Assembly: GCA_036971715.1 (NCBI GenBank) | Contig: JAVHJL010000005.1 | Span: 2,728,001 to 2,792,000 of the forward strand | DNA: 64,000 nucleotides | Source: Arthrobotrys musiformis | Lineage: Eukaryota > Ascomycota > Orbiliomycetes > Orbiliales > Orbiliaceae | Direction: 5' to 3' | Shown here: positions 1-11,591 of the stretch, piece by piece | Layout: the number at the start of each line of letters is the position of its first letter | Numbering within the stretch: position 1 is the first letter of the stretch | Made by a program: the position numbers and the translations under genes | The notes under the pieces: model-generated | The model's input: only the letters and a program-made list of their open reading frames with translations | Databases searched by the model: none | What the model was told of the DNA's origin: nothing

Positions 1-525
1 GGTTTCAGTGGGGTCTTGAATCATCATCCTCACTGTTGTTTCGGAGCTTGTAGGATATTGTGAATTTGACCTAGCTGGCTGCCCTTCGCTCGGTTTATTG
101 ACTGTAGAACTAGCAAAGTCTGCTCGAAGCTGTTGGTTGGTGATAGGGGCAACATTTTCTTTTCGTCGTTCACCTGACAAGTCGATTTGGGCATTCGATT
201 CATCTTCTGGTAAACCAATAGTGCCAACGGGCCTAATTGGCTGGTTCTCGTCCCCTCGACGAAGGTCAGTTCGTAGGGGGTCATTGATGTTAGAAGCCTC
301 AAGCCATGGCGTTGGCCTTGTGGTTGAAATTCGACACTGCTGGAATTCGGCAGCGGCACGTTCTCCAAGAGGGAGATGTGATCCGGTTCCAGGAGCAGCC
401 AAAGAAACAGTTCGAGTGGGAGAGCGAACACCTCTTGCTGGAGATTCACCTGGTCTTCCTAAGTGCACATCGGAAAGTGACCTTCGGCCCCCCCGGCCTA
501 AATAATTTGGATATGCTCTCGACAT
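1..525 (-). CDS. 5' part of an unrecognised Ser/Arg/Pro-rich protein (runs off the left edge)
   Basis: An uninterrupted reading frame of 175 codons starts at the ATG at 523-525 and is still open at base 1, so the gene continues outside the window. The protein starts MSRAYPNYLGRGGRRSLSD and is low-complexity and polar, with several SP/TP sites (for example RGVRSPTRT at about residues 30-40) and no membrane segment or obvious catalytic motif. It looks like an intrinsically disordered regulatory N-terminus. Several ORFs on the other frames overlap it, but this is the only frame open across the whole stretch with a start close to a long upstream spacer. I do not recognise the family. Confidence 0.55.
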   Translation of the reverse strand, partial: MSRAYPNYLGRGGRRSLSDVHLGRPGESPARGVRSPTRTVSLAAPGTGSHLPLGERAAAEFQQCRISTTRPTPWLEASNINDPLRTDLRRGDENQPIRPVGTIGLPEDESNAQIDLSGERRKENVAPITNQQLRADFASSTVNKPSEGQPARSNSQYPTSSETTVRMMIQDPTET

Positions 526-955
526 GCCGAAGAAGTATATAGGCAGTGGGCGAGTTTGAAGGTATATATAAGTAGGTGGGTAGGGGTCTATATTTGAAGT
601 CGCTGAAATGAAGTTAGAAGTTCTCTGTGGGGGGAAGGGCTAAGGAGGAGATAGGGCGGGGAGAAAGAGGAGAAGAGAAAGAAGGGGGGAGAAAGAGGAG
701 GAGAATATTGGTGGAATAGATTTATTGAGCTCCAGGAGGACGACATTGTTATTATGCCAGAATATTGACATTCGATCAACAATTGTGTTGTTTTTGTTGT
801 CAAGTGGCTAGCCTAGCGAACCTCCATAGCTCTAGCAGCAGTGCGCAAATCCCAATAGGTATATCGTATCACATCAGGTATTAATATTCGTCAATACTTA
901 GCTACTATAGCTCAACCAAAGCAATTATATAGGTACATCCATAATAAAATCCCAA
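526..955. other. Intergenic: promoter of the left-edge gene and 3' flank of the MFS gene
   Basis: Both flanking genes are on the minus strand. The stretch holds a purine-rich G/A tract at about 630-715 on the plus strand (pyrimidine-rich for the minus-strand gene), typical of fungal promoters. No further gene seen. Confidence 0.5.
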
Positions 956-3136
956 TCAAACACGCCCCGACGTTTCATTATCATGAGCTCCGTCTACTTC
1001 ATTAGTGTCGGACTTCTCAGCTTCTTGTCTGATACCAAAGCTGACAACAAACCCAATCACAGCAATCCCACCGAAAATACCCCACGGTATCCATTCACCG
1101 TGGCGGTACTTGGTGCCCAGGGTGAAAAATCCTCCTGCGGCGAATGGGCCGAACGCTCGACCTGCCGCGGATAGCGTCTGCGCTAGTCCGTTGACAGATC
1201 CAAGACTCGAAGGATCGGGGGCACAATTCGTTATCTATTAAATAGGCGCAACCAGTTAGCTTGAACATACGTAGAATTCCGCCATCTCCACCAACCATAC
1301 GTACCAAAATCATTGCACATGTCAGGGCGGTTATCGAAGAAACCACCTTGAGCGTCAATACAGCCGCCAACTCGGTCCACAGCAAGGGCATCCCAATCGT
1401 AGCCTCGTAACCAATCAAGGGCATAGCAAAAAATGTTAAAGCAAAAAAACCAAGGGACGCCTTGAAACTCCATTCGTTCCCAGCTTTATCCTGAAGCCTG
1501 GCAAAAAACATAACTTGGAAAAATATCGTAATAACACCAGCAAACCCCAAAGACAACCCGATATCTCTAACCGGAGCTCCCCTTCCCATAGGTGAAGGCG
1601 AGGATACGAATATGGGGTATAGGGCGTTGTACCCAACCATCGCAAGATTAAAAATAGAATAAGTGGCGAGTAGGACAATAGTTGAAGGAGTAAGGATTTG
1701 TTTCCAGGGAACCGGCTTACTCAATGTGAAGAAGCCATTAGAATCGCTATCGTCGGAGTACTCATCTCCCGACTCCTCTTCGATATCGTGATTCCCTCCT
1801 AACAGTGGTTGAGTCGGATCGTTCGGGTGTGAGATCTGAGGCCGAGGCCGGCTGCCATGTCTCCTACGTCCGCTTTTGAGGTACGTCGGTTTCAGGGCGC
1901 TCGTGAACTGCCACAGCCAGGAGAACAGGTTCCGGACTCTCTCGGCAAGAGGGGGTAGCTCCCTCGCTTCGGCAAGACTCTCATCGAGAAAAAAGATACA
2001 AATGATAAAGTCCAGCACTAGCAATACCGCAGAGGCGAGATTTGGGAGACAATAAGGATACTTTCGAACCAAGCTGTATTCGGAATCGCTCGACGATGCG
2101 AGCAGTCCTCCCAAAATCGGGCCTAGGATGGCGCCAATGCCATAAACCACAGGCAGGTATGCAAATGCCGCTGACTGATTTGACCTATCAGTGATTTCAC
2201 CCAGTACCGTGGAAACGACTCCCTGGTTTCCGTTAACGGCACCCATAATACCCTGTACTAGGATGGCCTGCCATAGTGTTGACGTAAACCCCCAAAGAAC
2301 GAATGCGCCGGCGGTAAGTATTGTACCACATAGGATAACAGGTTTTCTGCCTATCCTGTCGCTAAGATGGCCCCAGAAGAAGTTCGCTGTGGGAGTTTGT
2401 CAACGAATGATACACAACCCGAAAAGGTACTTTTTTTTTTTTTTTTTTTTTTTTTTCTCAAAAAGATTTCGAGGAGGGTCGGTCACTCACTTACAAATTG
2501 TGCCAGGGCGAAGGCACTGGCGATCATGCCTACACTGACACCGACGTTTCCAGGTTCCACCCCAGGAAGCTGGCTGACCATTTCAGGAAGGTATGGGCTG
2601 ATGCTGTTGAGACTTATTTGCTCAGCAAGTGCGATTAATGCCAATACTAGCAGCTTCCTGGTAGGAATCGGGGTGGGGGATGGAGATGGAGACATCCTGT
2701 ATTGTCCCGGCCGTTGATGCCGGCTTCTTCCTGTGCGACTGGTCTCGTCCGATACCGATCCTGCATTTGAGCCTCCAGGACTCGTTGGATCGTGGTCGAC
2801 AGGTACCCTAGAAGAGTGTCTTGATGCTTTTGGATCCCGTAGAAGTGGTTTTCCGGAACTTGTGGGAGGACGGAGGTGTGATGGAAAACTTTGGTAGCAA
2901 TGGATGGAATGGCGTCTAAAGGCATCCAACGCTACCGCTGGATGACTGGGTCGTCGGGCAACATTTTCTCGCTGGTCGGAAGGAATATAATTTGCAGTTG
3001 CAGTCTGCCCGCTGCGACCACGAATACGACTACGCTTACGATTGGAAGGCCCGCTATTGGTGGAGGCCCTGGGACCTGGATCTAGTTGCTGGGGGTGGAA
3101 CATTCCTGGCGAGTCCTCAAGCCCTGCATATTCCAT
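956..3136 (-). CDS. Major facilitator superfamily transporter (DHA1-like, ZIFL/YCR023C type)
   Basis: Predicted 668-aa plasma or vacuolar membrane transporter. Exons on the minus strand: 3136-2491, 2386-1305, 1234-956. The first intron uses GTGAGT and joins AQFVT to NFFWGHLSDRIGRKP, rebuilding the MFS motif A (GHLSDRIGRKP) between helices 2 and 3. The second intron (GTACGT...TAG) joins CAMIL to ITNCAPDPSSLG, the usual helix 10/11 loop of this family. About 200 polar N-terminal residues precede helix 1 (RKLLVLALIALAEQ), and there is an acidic central loop (EEESGDEYSDDSDSNG). The substrate cannot be read from sequence. The start is uncertain: the ATG at 3136 is preferred, but an in-frame ATG at 3229 exists. 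A 26-T run lies inside intron 1. Confidence 0.85.
2431..2456. repeat. T26 homopolymer inside MFS intron 1
   Basis: An uninterrupted run of 26 T on the plus strand (poly-A in the transcript) within the 104-bp intron 2387-2490. Its length is likely to vary or be misread; it does not affect the reading frame. Confidence 0.9.
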
Positions 3137-3992
3137 GTAGGGCAAGTTTGAACATGCACAATGCCTAGCTCGTGCTATAAAATGATCAATAAGAAACGAA
3201 AGAGGGAGGTCGACTATGTAGGTAAGCAAGTATGTATGTATGTATGTAAGTGCCAGGCATGATCATGAGGCCAGGTACCGGTCTGGATTGAACGGAATTC
3301 AAAAGTCCTCGAAGATCACCTCCGCCTCTTCTTTTCTTTCTGCCGTCGACGGCTTGTTGCGCGGGGTGGCACTAAAATCCGGAGATTGCTACCGACCAAA
3401 TTAAATTCGATCACCTCTGCTCCCTTATGATGACGGAGTCTCGATCTTTCGTGCTGGGCTACCATGGCCAATCATGGTTTTTTTTGGGGGGGATGATGGA
3501 ATGCATGATGCATGATGCGTGCCCTGGCGGGGGTTCCTTGATCTGAACTAACTCTGCATGCTAGCTTGATACTTGGCAGCCGAAGCTACCCATAACCAGC
3601 CAAGGTTTTTATTGGTCTGTGTCCGAAGCTGGATGATGACGCCTCGGATTCAGGAAAGAGAGAAAAAAAATGTTCTTGACCAAGTTGACGCATATAATTG
3701 TACAAGGTGAGCAATTGATAGCTTCGAGACTAAGAAATTGAAGCAATTGCGCAAATACGCACAGTACATAAAAATGCAATCTCACAAAATGAACCAACAA
3801 CCCACTTAAACTTGGCCATGCAATTCTAGATAAGAGCATATGCTTTTATTTACCTCGATCGAACGGTAACCCTTCACAAAGAGAATACACATGAAATATG
3901 CCATATACGCAAAGCCGAATATAATATCAGTAAACTTTTAGGTGACTTTCTGTAGATTATCGAAGATGAGCCCGTGACATGCATGTAATGTA
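3137..3992. other. Intergenic spacer, MFS promoter and Arg5,6 3' flank
   Basis: Contains a short (TATG)n microsatellite at about 3228-3248 and AT-rich sequence. ORFs here (for example 3609-3839 minus) are short, without splice context or recognisable protein sequence. No gene called. Confidence 0.45.
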
Positions 3993-6726
3993 TTAGTCCA
4001 ACGGGATGCCTTCAAATTCGTCGTACCCAAGCGCAAGGTTCATATTTTCTAGACATTCAAATTAGCACGTCGTTGTCCACACGAGGGTTATCAGTAGAAA
4101 AAAAAAACTTACGCAAACATTGAGTGGCCGCTCCTTTCAACAGGTTGTCAATAGTGGCACAAATGACGACCCTCTTGCCTGAGCTGTGGACCGCGAATGC
4201 TCCAATCTCGACTCCATGTTTGCCCGAGATTTTCTTGACACTAGGTGCCTCTCCGACAACCTTAACGAGTTTCTCACCAGCATAACGATCCTGGAACAGA
4301 TTCCTGATCTCACGAGAGGTCATCTCCTTCTTGAGAGGGATGTTGACGGTGTGGTGGATTCCTTGGAACCATACCGCGACATGTGGCATGAACCCAACAT
4401 CAACACCAAGTTGTCGGCTGATTTCACGCTCGTGAATGTGATCTGTCAAGCTATAGGCCACCAAGTTATCCGTGAGGTTCTCAACATCGTTCTTCGGGCT
4501 AGGTTTGGTCCCTGCTCCCGAATAACCAGAGACACCAAAGATTGTTGGAGATCCCGCAATATTGTCAAGCAAGGGAGAAATGGCGAGCTGTGCAGCTGTC
4601 GCATAACAGCCAGGATTGGCTATTCTGGTCGCTTGCGCGATGGTATTCCTCTTGATCAATTCAGGAAGACCGTAAGTCCAAGTATCGTCGAATCGATAAT
4701 CGGCCGAGAGGTCCACAATAATGCTGGAGCCAGGTTCTTTAGCGCCTCCCCCAGCAACAACGGCATCAACAAATGGCTTGCAAACGCCGTTTGGAAGAGC
4801 CATAATCCAGGCATCCACCTCCCCGTTTTCTTGCATCTTCTTGATATCTTCGACATTCAAATTGGAGTAGTGAATATCAGCCTTATCATACCCCTGCAGA
4901 CGCTGTCCGGCAAGCTCTCTTGACGACACGTGGCTTAGAGATAGATATGGATGCTTGTTGATAAGTGATATCAAGGCCTGTCCGGTATAGCCACGCGCAC
5001 CTACGAGTGCTACCTTCTTTGGCTGGAAAGTAGCATCTCTACCCCTGCGCAGAGGAGGGTTTGGGTTGGTATCGCCAGGAAGGGCCCCAGTGTCTGTGGA
5101 ATACGCTCGGCTCTGGTTTCGAGGGGAGTAGCCACGGGCGAAGGCCCGAGGCCGTGTCATGGTAGAAAAGGCCCGAACTTGCTGTTTTACTCCTGTAACG
5201 GGGCTTGAAACAGATGGCTCTTTCGCCGTATTGTAGCCCTGGCTCTTCAACCAAGCGGCAGCTTCCTCCAACCCGCCCTCGAACCCGTACCAGAAAATCA
5301 CATTCTGTCCAGCCATAACACTGCCGTCAGCCTTATCGAAGAACCAAGTAAGATATTCATCGGAAGTATTCGCGACCCAGGCGAGTTTTGGAAACTCTCT
5401 CTTGATGTTGTTGAAGACATTATCTGCAACGTTAGAGAGCCAACCGTGCTTGGTCACTACGAACTTGGAGAGGAACGCTGGCTCTCCTTCGCGGGCAGCC
5501 GGGTGAACGATCGCTAGGGCATCCAGAGGCTCGTCTGCGTATGCTTTGAACGGGGATGATTCGAGTTTCTGTAGGAACTGTTCGACGGCGGCCTTTGGGG
5601 ATTCGGCGGAGGCGAACGATAGGTCCCTCTGAAGTGCAGCGGTTAGCTTTGCGATATCTTTGAACTCCGAAATGCTAGATTTTGCCGTGAGCTTGTTCCC
5701 ACGTCTGATTAGGGTTCCAGCGCCGGTGTCCGTGAATAACTCGCGCTGGAGATCTTCAGTGGCGATGATGGCGACGGAGGAGGTCCTCGGCAAATCCCCC
5801 AGGAGGTCCTTAATTTCATTGATCTTTAAACGGGTACCATATCTGAACCACCACTGCTGAGACAATTCTTCGTATTCTTCATCCAAGTTGATGCTGGAGA
5901 TCTTCTCGTTGGTCTCTCCATTGAACAACCCCCCTTTCTCACTGAGGTAAACTATCTTGAGCGGTTGAAGGGACCTGGCGAGCTCGCCAGCCGCTATATC
6001 GGCGTTTACGTTCAAGGTCTGACCGGAGGGCGTCTCTGCCAAGCTTGTAAGGATGGGGAGGCAACCAGCAGCGATTGCTGCCTCGATTGGCCTCTTGTCG
6101 ACGCTGCTGACCTTGCCTACAAACTTGTATTTATCCTTGTCAAGGTAATCTGCCGTGAAGACGCCGGAGTGGATTGGGCGAGCTCGGACGCCGAGAGCTT
6201 CGAGAGCTTCCACGAGCTTGAGGTTTTCGTCCAGGAAGCATTGCCTCGCCACCGCCAGGGTCTTTGCGTCTGTGATTCTGATCCCGCCTTCATACTCCGG
6301 CTCTACGCCGGCAGCTTCGAGCATCTTGTTCAGCTGGGGTCCGGCTCCGTGGACGACGACGGGGTAGAGGCCAACATGGTTAAGGAATGCCAGAGCTGAT
6401 GCCAAAGCAGGAAGCTTTTCCGTGATGATTGCCCCTCCGACCTTGATAACGGCGAACTGTTGGGATTGGACGGAAGTAAAGTGGGAGAGATACTGTTCGA
6501 CTTCACGCTTGGACCCAATGTTCGAGAGAAGTTGGACGACCGTGTTCCTAGTCTCGAGTGTGTTATTTTTGAGACTGGCAGGGGACGTGTAGCCCCTTCG
6601 CTGGAGGGCTACATGAGCGGAGGCAGCGAGGGGACGGACGACATTTAAGGAATTGGCACGGGTTACGTGCAACGGCTGTCTGGCCAGCCGGAGAGCGGCA
6701 CGGGCAGCCTTAATCGAAAGTGCCAT
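3993..6726 (-). CDS. arg5,6: Bifunctional mitochondrial acetylglutamate kinase / N-acetyl-gamma-glutamyl-phosphate reductase
   Basis: Performs steps 2 and 3 of arginine biosynthesis in the mitochondrial matrix; the family precursor is cleaved into two enzymes. Exons 6726-4113 and 4048-3993 encode 889 aa. The first ~50 residues are Arg/Ala-rich without acidic residues, a mitochondrial presequence. Residues ~90-350 form the kinase (amino-acid kinase fold, VIKVGGAIITEKL, VVVHGAGPQLNKML), followed by a GNAT-like/DUF619 domain (LDALAIVHPAAREGEPAFLSKF...VIFWYGFEGGLEEA). A linker with a second presequence-like segment follows. The C-terminal reductase begins VALVGARGYTGQALISLI and has the active-site ANPGCYATAAQL. 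The small last intron (4049-4112) restores the conserved tail NMNLALGYDEFEGIPLD; without it the ORF runs into nonsense residues. Both halves appear intact. The family kinase is feedback-inhibited by arginine. Confidence 0.97.
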
Positions 6727-8750
6727 TTACACAGCACGTTTAAATTCGAACTGGACTGCTGGAGCTGGAGGGGAAAGGGTGGGGAAAGACGCCCTTCTGG
6801 ATGTTATTTTATTTTGTTTTATTTTTATTTTTGTCAATTAGAAAATCAAGTCCCAGCGGATCGAGCAATCGAGGACGTTAACGTTAGCTGTGGCCACGAG
6901 TCCGGATTAATATTCTTTGCTTTGCTTGCTTGGTTGACTTTGGTGTAGTGAAAATCGGGAGCCTGTTCGCAGCGATATCGGAAGCGACACAATCAACGAA
7001 GGCGGGATGGGAGTCAACGTTGATCAGAGTTGGAAGTACCGCTTGAACGACTCCTTTTCTCTACAGCAGTGTCGTCGGAATTGTCGTGGAGCCGAAGACA
7101 TAAGAAGCCAATGTGGATGCAGGGAAAAGAGGAGGAAGAGGAGGAAGAGGAGAGACAGGCGGGAGGAGTTATACTCGAGCTCGGGGTAATGGTGGGATAA
7201 CAGCGATCGAGCGAGCGGCCAACAGGCGGCGATTGTTAAAATCGCGAGCTAATCGACTCGACTCGGCTCGACTCGACTCCACGGCCAAGATCCACCTTTA
7301 CAGAAAATATTATTCCGCAGCGGTAGCTAGTACGTATGTACCCAGCATGTAAGCACACATAGCAGGTACCTAAGTAAGTACTTAGGTATTCACTATCCAT
7401 CCAGTCATTCATTCACTTATTCATCGTAGACTATGATATGGGGACGACATGCATGGCCTGGGGACCCAAGATTAAGCCGACCACAAGCATGCGCAAGTCC
7501 CCACCTTGGTGCGACGGAACTCGTCTAGAAAAAAAAAAAATTTTCCCCTCGACGCTACCCGCCTTATCCATTTTATATTATACGTACAGAGCACCGGCCC
7601 AGGCACTTATATCACTCACTGCAAGGAGGATGTGCTGTGTGGATGTAAGGTGCATATATGATACCATAGCACATACTCGCACATACTCCGGGCTGGGCGA
7701 CATGGCGCAGGCACATGGTTCCTGTCCAGGCTGGTCAAATAGCGCCTTTTCCGAGCCATTTACCCAGAAATCCCAACTTGCCACCATCTCGCCGTGGCTC
7801 TTTGGACAGAAAACGGTCCAACGTGACCCTTCCCTTTCCGTCTTTTCGGCGACCATCTTTTTTTTTGTTCCTCCCATCGCCTGGAACCAGAAGAAAGATT
7901 TGATATTGTATGCATACGTGCCTAGGTACATACCTACTTACTTACTTATCAAGTGTTCAAGTATACCTAAGTACCTGGAGACGCAGCAGTAGCCTCGGCA
8001 GGCTGGAGATAGCAGCAGGTGCACAAGTATCCGAATAATATCAGGAGCGGTTGTGTAGGGGTAGAGGTTGTGGATTGTAGAAGGACGTTCGTTATATGTT
8101 ATATTAGAACCGGGGGCGACACACCAGCTATCACACACACATTATCGCATAGCCTAGTCAAGACCATCACGCTGCACGCTCCCTAACACCACCCGGGAAT
8201 ATAGATACTGAGGTGAAGCAGATATATGTGACGAAAGAAAAGAAAAAGAGCAACCCGGAACCCCAAAAATCACCTTGGAGGAACAAATCCCTAAAGAAGA
8301 TTCCCCCTCCAAAGGAAAACATGCAGGAGGGAATATTTTTGACCTTTGTAGAGTACAGTAATGGCAGCAAACAGTGAAAGAAACACCCGAGCACGGCAAA
8401 AGGGGAACCCCGCGAGCAAAGAAAAAAAAAGAAAGAGATCTCCCAGAATCACAAGAAAACGCAGACACAACAGTGAAAGGAGAAAAAGGAGAACAAAGAG
8501 ATTTTCATCGGGGAGTTGGCTTTCATCTATTAGCTCCCGTTGCGGTTCGTTCGTGATGGCAATGACGATAGTGTTGATGATAAGGGTCAATGGTATAAAT
8601 CGTTCAGCATGGCAAGAAAAAAAAAAGGAACAGAATTGTCGTTGCGATCATTTGGCTCGTGCCGTCAGCATTTCAAGACATGACCAGGTTTCCTTTCGTC
8701 GTGGGTAAACCAAATGGGGATGCTTCAAGCTATCCGGATTTGGGGGCTTC
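6727..8750. other. Long intergenic region upstream of arg5,6
   Basis: Two kilobases without a supportable gene. It holds a purine-rich block (7120-7160), short ACTCG repeats (7251-7281), and clusters of AGTACTTA/GGTACCTA-type motifs at 7365-7392 and 7919-7978. ORFs at 7438-7992 (plus) and 7578-7931 (minus) overlap each other, are compositionally ordinary non-coding sequence and match nothing I know. Confidence 0.5.
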
Positions 8751-9727
8751 CTAAGACTTTGTAACAACTATAGATTTTGGAAACTGTGGTTAGACTTTCG
8801 TTTTAAAAAGAAAAGCCTCTGGCTCCTTTTGTTTGGAATATAGAGAGATATGTTTCAAGGGGGTTGGTTGGAATGCCTTACCGATGGGAATGACAATAAC
8901 AGCGATAAGAATGATGACACCTAAGATCAGGCACAGTCTCATTTTTGTCTCCTTCCACCACATTTGCTTTCGTACCCTATTGGCGCCACGCCTGAAGCCC
9001 TGCGCGGAATCGGCCAAATCATCTAGAATACCGGGTCAGCTTTCAACTGTTGCTGCTGACATGACAGTCCAACAGACGTCCGATTTGTGAGAACGTACTT
9101 GTTTTGTTCTGCAATTGGTTCAAGTTCTGGCCTCTTTCCGTTGTCTTGTTGATGTTGTCCCTCATAATACCAATGGTGTCATCGATTTGCTATAATATTA
9201 GAAACATGATGTCAGTCAGCCGTTGGAAGGGAGAAAAACAAATAATAATAATAACTCTTGGCGGTGTTCAGGGCTGAAGGTTGAGGTTCTTTTTTTTTTG
9301 TTTTTTTGTTTTTGGCTTTTTTGGTGAAAAACATATCATTTTGTTGAAGGAGCTGTTGGAGCTGATATGTTTGGTGTGGTGGATTGCCAGGTACGGCGAC
9401 CGCCATGAGGTGGTTTTGGAACCTCCGGTGGTCCCAAAATCCATCCTCCCGTCACTCGTCGGAGATCGGATTCCGGCGGAAATTATGCGAAAGACGAATG
9501 GAGAGATAGGGAGGGAAGTAAACAGTTTGCCCATCCCTTTAATGTGGTTTGCGACGTAGACTCGGAGAACCGATGGCGTGTGTGTATAGTGATTATGGAG
9601 AGAGAAGGGAAAGGAAAGGGAAAGGGATGGTGTGACCTACAGCTTGGATCTGGGCAGTCCTGCTCTGACCATTTCCCTGTTGAGCACCACCGCTCGGGAT
9701 GTATGGATCGTATGGTTGTTCGGACAT
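8751..9727 (-). CDS. snc1: Synaptobrevin / v-SNARE (Snc1/2, SynA)
   Basis: Vesicle R-SNARE for fusion of secretory vesicles with the plasma membrane at the hyphal tip. Four exons on the minus strand: 9727-9641, 9189-9099, 9022-8882, 8767-8751, giving 111 aa. The start MSEQPYDPYIPSGG is typical of filamentous-fungal synaptobrevin. Exon 2 begins QIDDTIGIMRDNINK, the first half of the SNARE motif; exon 3 carries DLADSAQGFRRGANRVRKQM and MWWKETK just before the single C-terminal anchor (MRLCLILGVIILIAVIVIPI). The last exon adds only VVTKS. The SNARE zero-layer Arg is in the exon 2 segment (TTERGQNLNQLQNKT). Intron 1 is long (451 bp), and most long ORFs across 9268-10358 on the minus strand are artefacts of it and the 5' flank. 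Confidence 0.93.
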
Positions 9728-11591
9728 GTTGAGAGAGTTGTGGAAGGGTGGTTTTGTTTTGGATCAAGTATGGGATGGAGTAGGTGATGGTGATGGTGAT
9801 GATGATGGGGGAGAAGGGACTGGCTGAGAAATAGCTCGGATCTCGTAATAGTGATATTGGTCGGTCGGGAGAGCTGTTGGAGAGCTGAGCTGAGCTGATT
9901 TGATTTGATCCAATCTGAGCACAGCAGAGCAGAGCAAAGCTATCGGAGAAAGCAGAATAAAGTGAGACCGGTGTCGCCTTGTGGGGACGATGTCGAGGTG
10001 ACCACTTTCTTGTTTGTTTTGGTAGGTTTCGAAGTGAGAACGGACGATGGCGATGGGAGGAGGGAAAGAGGGAGGGAAGAAGAGGGAAAGAGGGAAAGAG
10101 GGAAAGGGAAGAGGAGGAAGAGGAAGAAGAAGGTTGAAACGGGCGGAAAGAGGAACAATAAGAAGGGGCAGCCAACGACAACACAACGCAGAATGCCTCC
10201 ATGCATCCACCCATACATCCATCCATACATACATCCATTACAGCCATAATATCACAATACACCAGGAAGCACCGGATGTCACGCACTGGTCTTGCCATAC
10301 ACAGAGATGCAGTGGGAAGCAGTCGATGGCTAATCCGGATGCAGGAATTCCGGCGCATCGAAGTTCCCAGCGGCGGGGGCGGAGGGACCTGCTTGCTCGA
10401 CTGCGTAAGCTCTCGCCTGAGGGTGCTATTTTAAGCATAACCCAATACCTCCAGTACCTCCAATACCTCCAATACCCTCACTATCCTCAGTAACTAGGTA
10501 GTAACTTTCGAACGATACGAGACTACCTACTTGCTACCTCAGTAACCATGTAGAGCACCGAACTAAGCAACTGGGCAACCACCCATGTTGTGTCGTCATG
10601 TATGTACACAACATACCTTTTACTCAGGTATACATACATACGAAGTACATGCTGCTGGTTCCAGTTTGGGGAAACGGGCAGCGGTTCCTGGCAGGCTGGC
10701 GGCACTGGCAGCTGGCGGGCGCACTGGCCGGGCCCCTGTCCTTTTGGGCTCTGTCTCGGTCTCACGAAAGGGGAACGAAACCTTTAACTGTTTAATGTAA
10801 CATCTCCACGTCAAATCTCAATCTGAGAATCCGTCTCTTTTCATCATCACCACCACCACCACCACCACTACCACCACCGCCATCATCGTCGTCGTCATCA
10901 GCACCCAGCATCGCCAGCATTGTAATTTTACCTCCCTCCCCCCCCCTGGAGCCGAAAGCGCTGCCGTCCACGATTCTGTCGTTTTTTGGTCTTTTGTTAT
11001 CTTAATTCGTTCTTACCATCCCTTTCCATCGATTGAGTCGACAATTGACCTTCAACTTTAATCCAACCCCCTCCCTCGCTCGTTTTGCTTGTCCTCTTCG
11101 CATCTCTGGGCATATACACACAAGAAACTCGGCCTCCTCGTTTTCGACAAGCTCCATACCCAAGTACATACATGTAAGTCAATCCTTTACTCTGTAACTA
11201 TTCGCTAGCAAAGTAGCAAGTAGTATACATGTGCATACGTCCCACTTCTACCCCCGTCGGAACCCTGAGTCCCCGGCCTTCCCTTTCCCTCTTCCTCTCT
11301 CCCTCTCCCCTTCCCTTTTCACATACCCTTTTTCCCTTTGATTTTTTGGTTTTTAGTGCATTTTATCCTATTTTATTTTTATTTTTTATGCTTCTGCCGC
11401 TCCTTATCCCTCCTCAGTATTCCGTTTGGTCCCAGCAATTTAGACATTTTAGAAACTAAACTCCTCTCCTTTCGAGCAACACAGGCGCCACTGAAAGTCA
11501 AAGGGGATATCGAGAAGAAGAAGAAAAGAAGGTCGGCCACGTTCGCAAACACACACTCGTTTCGTCCTCGATCGCCGCATTTTCGGCTGCC
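9728..11591. promoter_or_regulatory. Shared divergent promoter region, synaptobrevin / GH76
   Basis: 1.9 kb between divergent genes. Contains strong purine/pyrimidine strand asymmetry (10045-10135 G/A-rich; 11270-11345 C/T-rich, the latter probably the GH76 leader), CATCCATA repeats (10201-10245), CCAGTACCT/CCAATACCT repeats (10440-10490), and CAC/CAT trinucleotide repeats (10842-10900). A 291-aa minus ORF (9483-10358) crosses synaptobrevin exon 1 in another frame and is not credible. Confidence 0.5.

Noticed and set aside
4186..4923. 245-aa plus-strand ORF antisense to arg5,6
   Set aside because: Lies wholly inside the conserved reductase domain on the opposite strand; the sense frame matches the family throughout.
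7438..7992. 184-aa plus ORF in the arg5,6 upstream region
   Set aside because: Overlaps an ORF on the other strand, no motif, composition as in flanking non-coding DNA.
9483..10358. 291-aa minus-strand ORF
   Set aside because: Crosses synaptobrevin exon 1 in a different frame and its translation is low-complexity pyrimidine-tract sequence (Ser/Pro/Phe/Leu).
10047..10493. Overlapping Arg/Lys/Gly-rich ORFs in the synaptobrevin/GH76 spacer
   Set aside because: Direct translation of a G/A-rich simple tract in several frames; not a gene.
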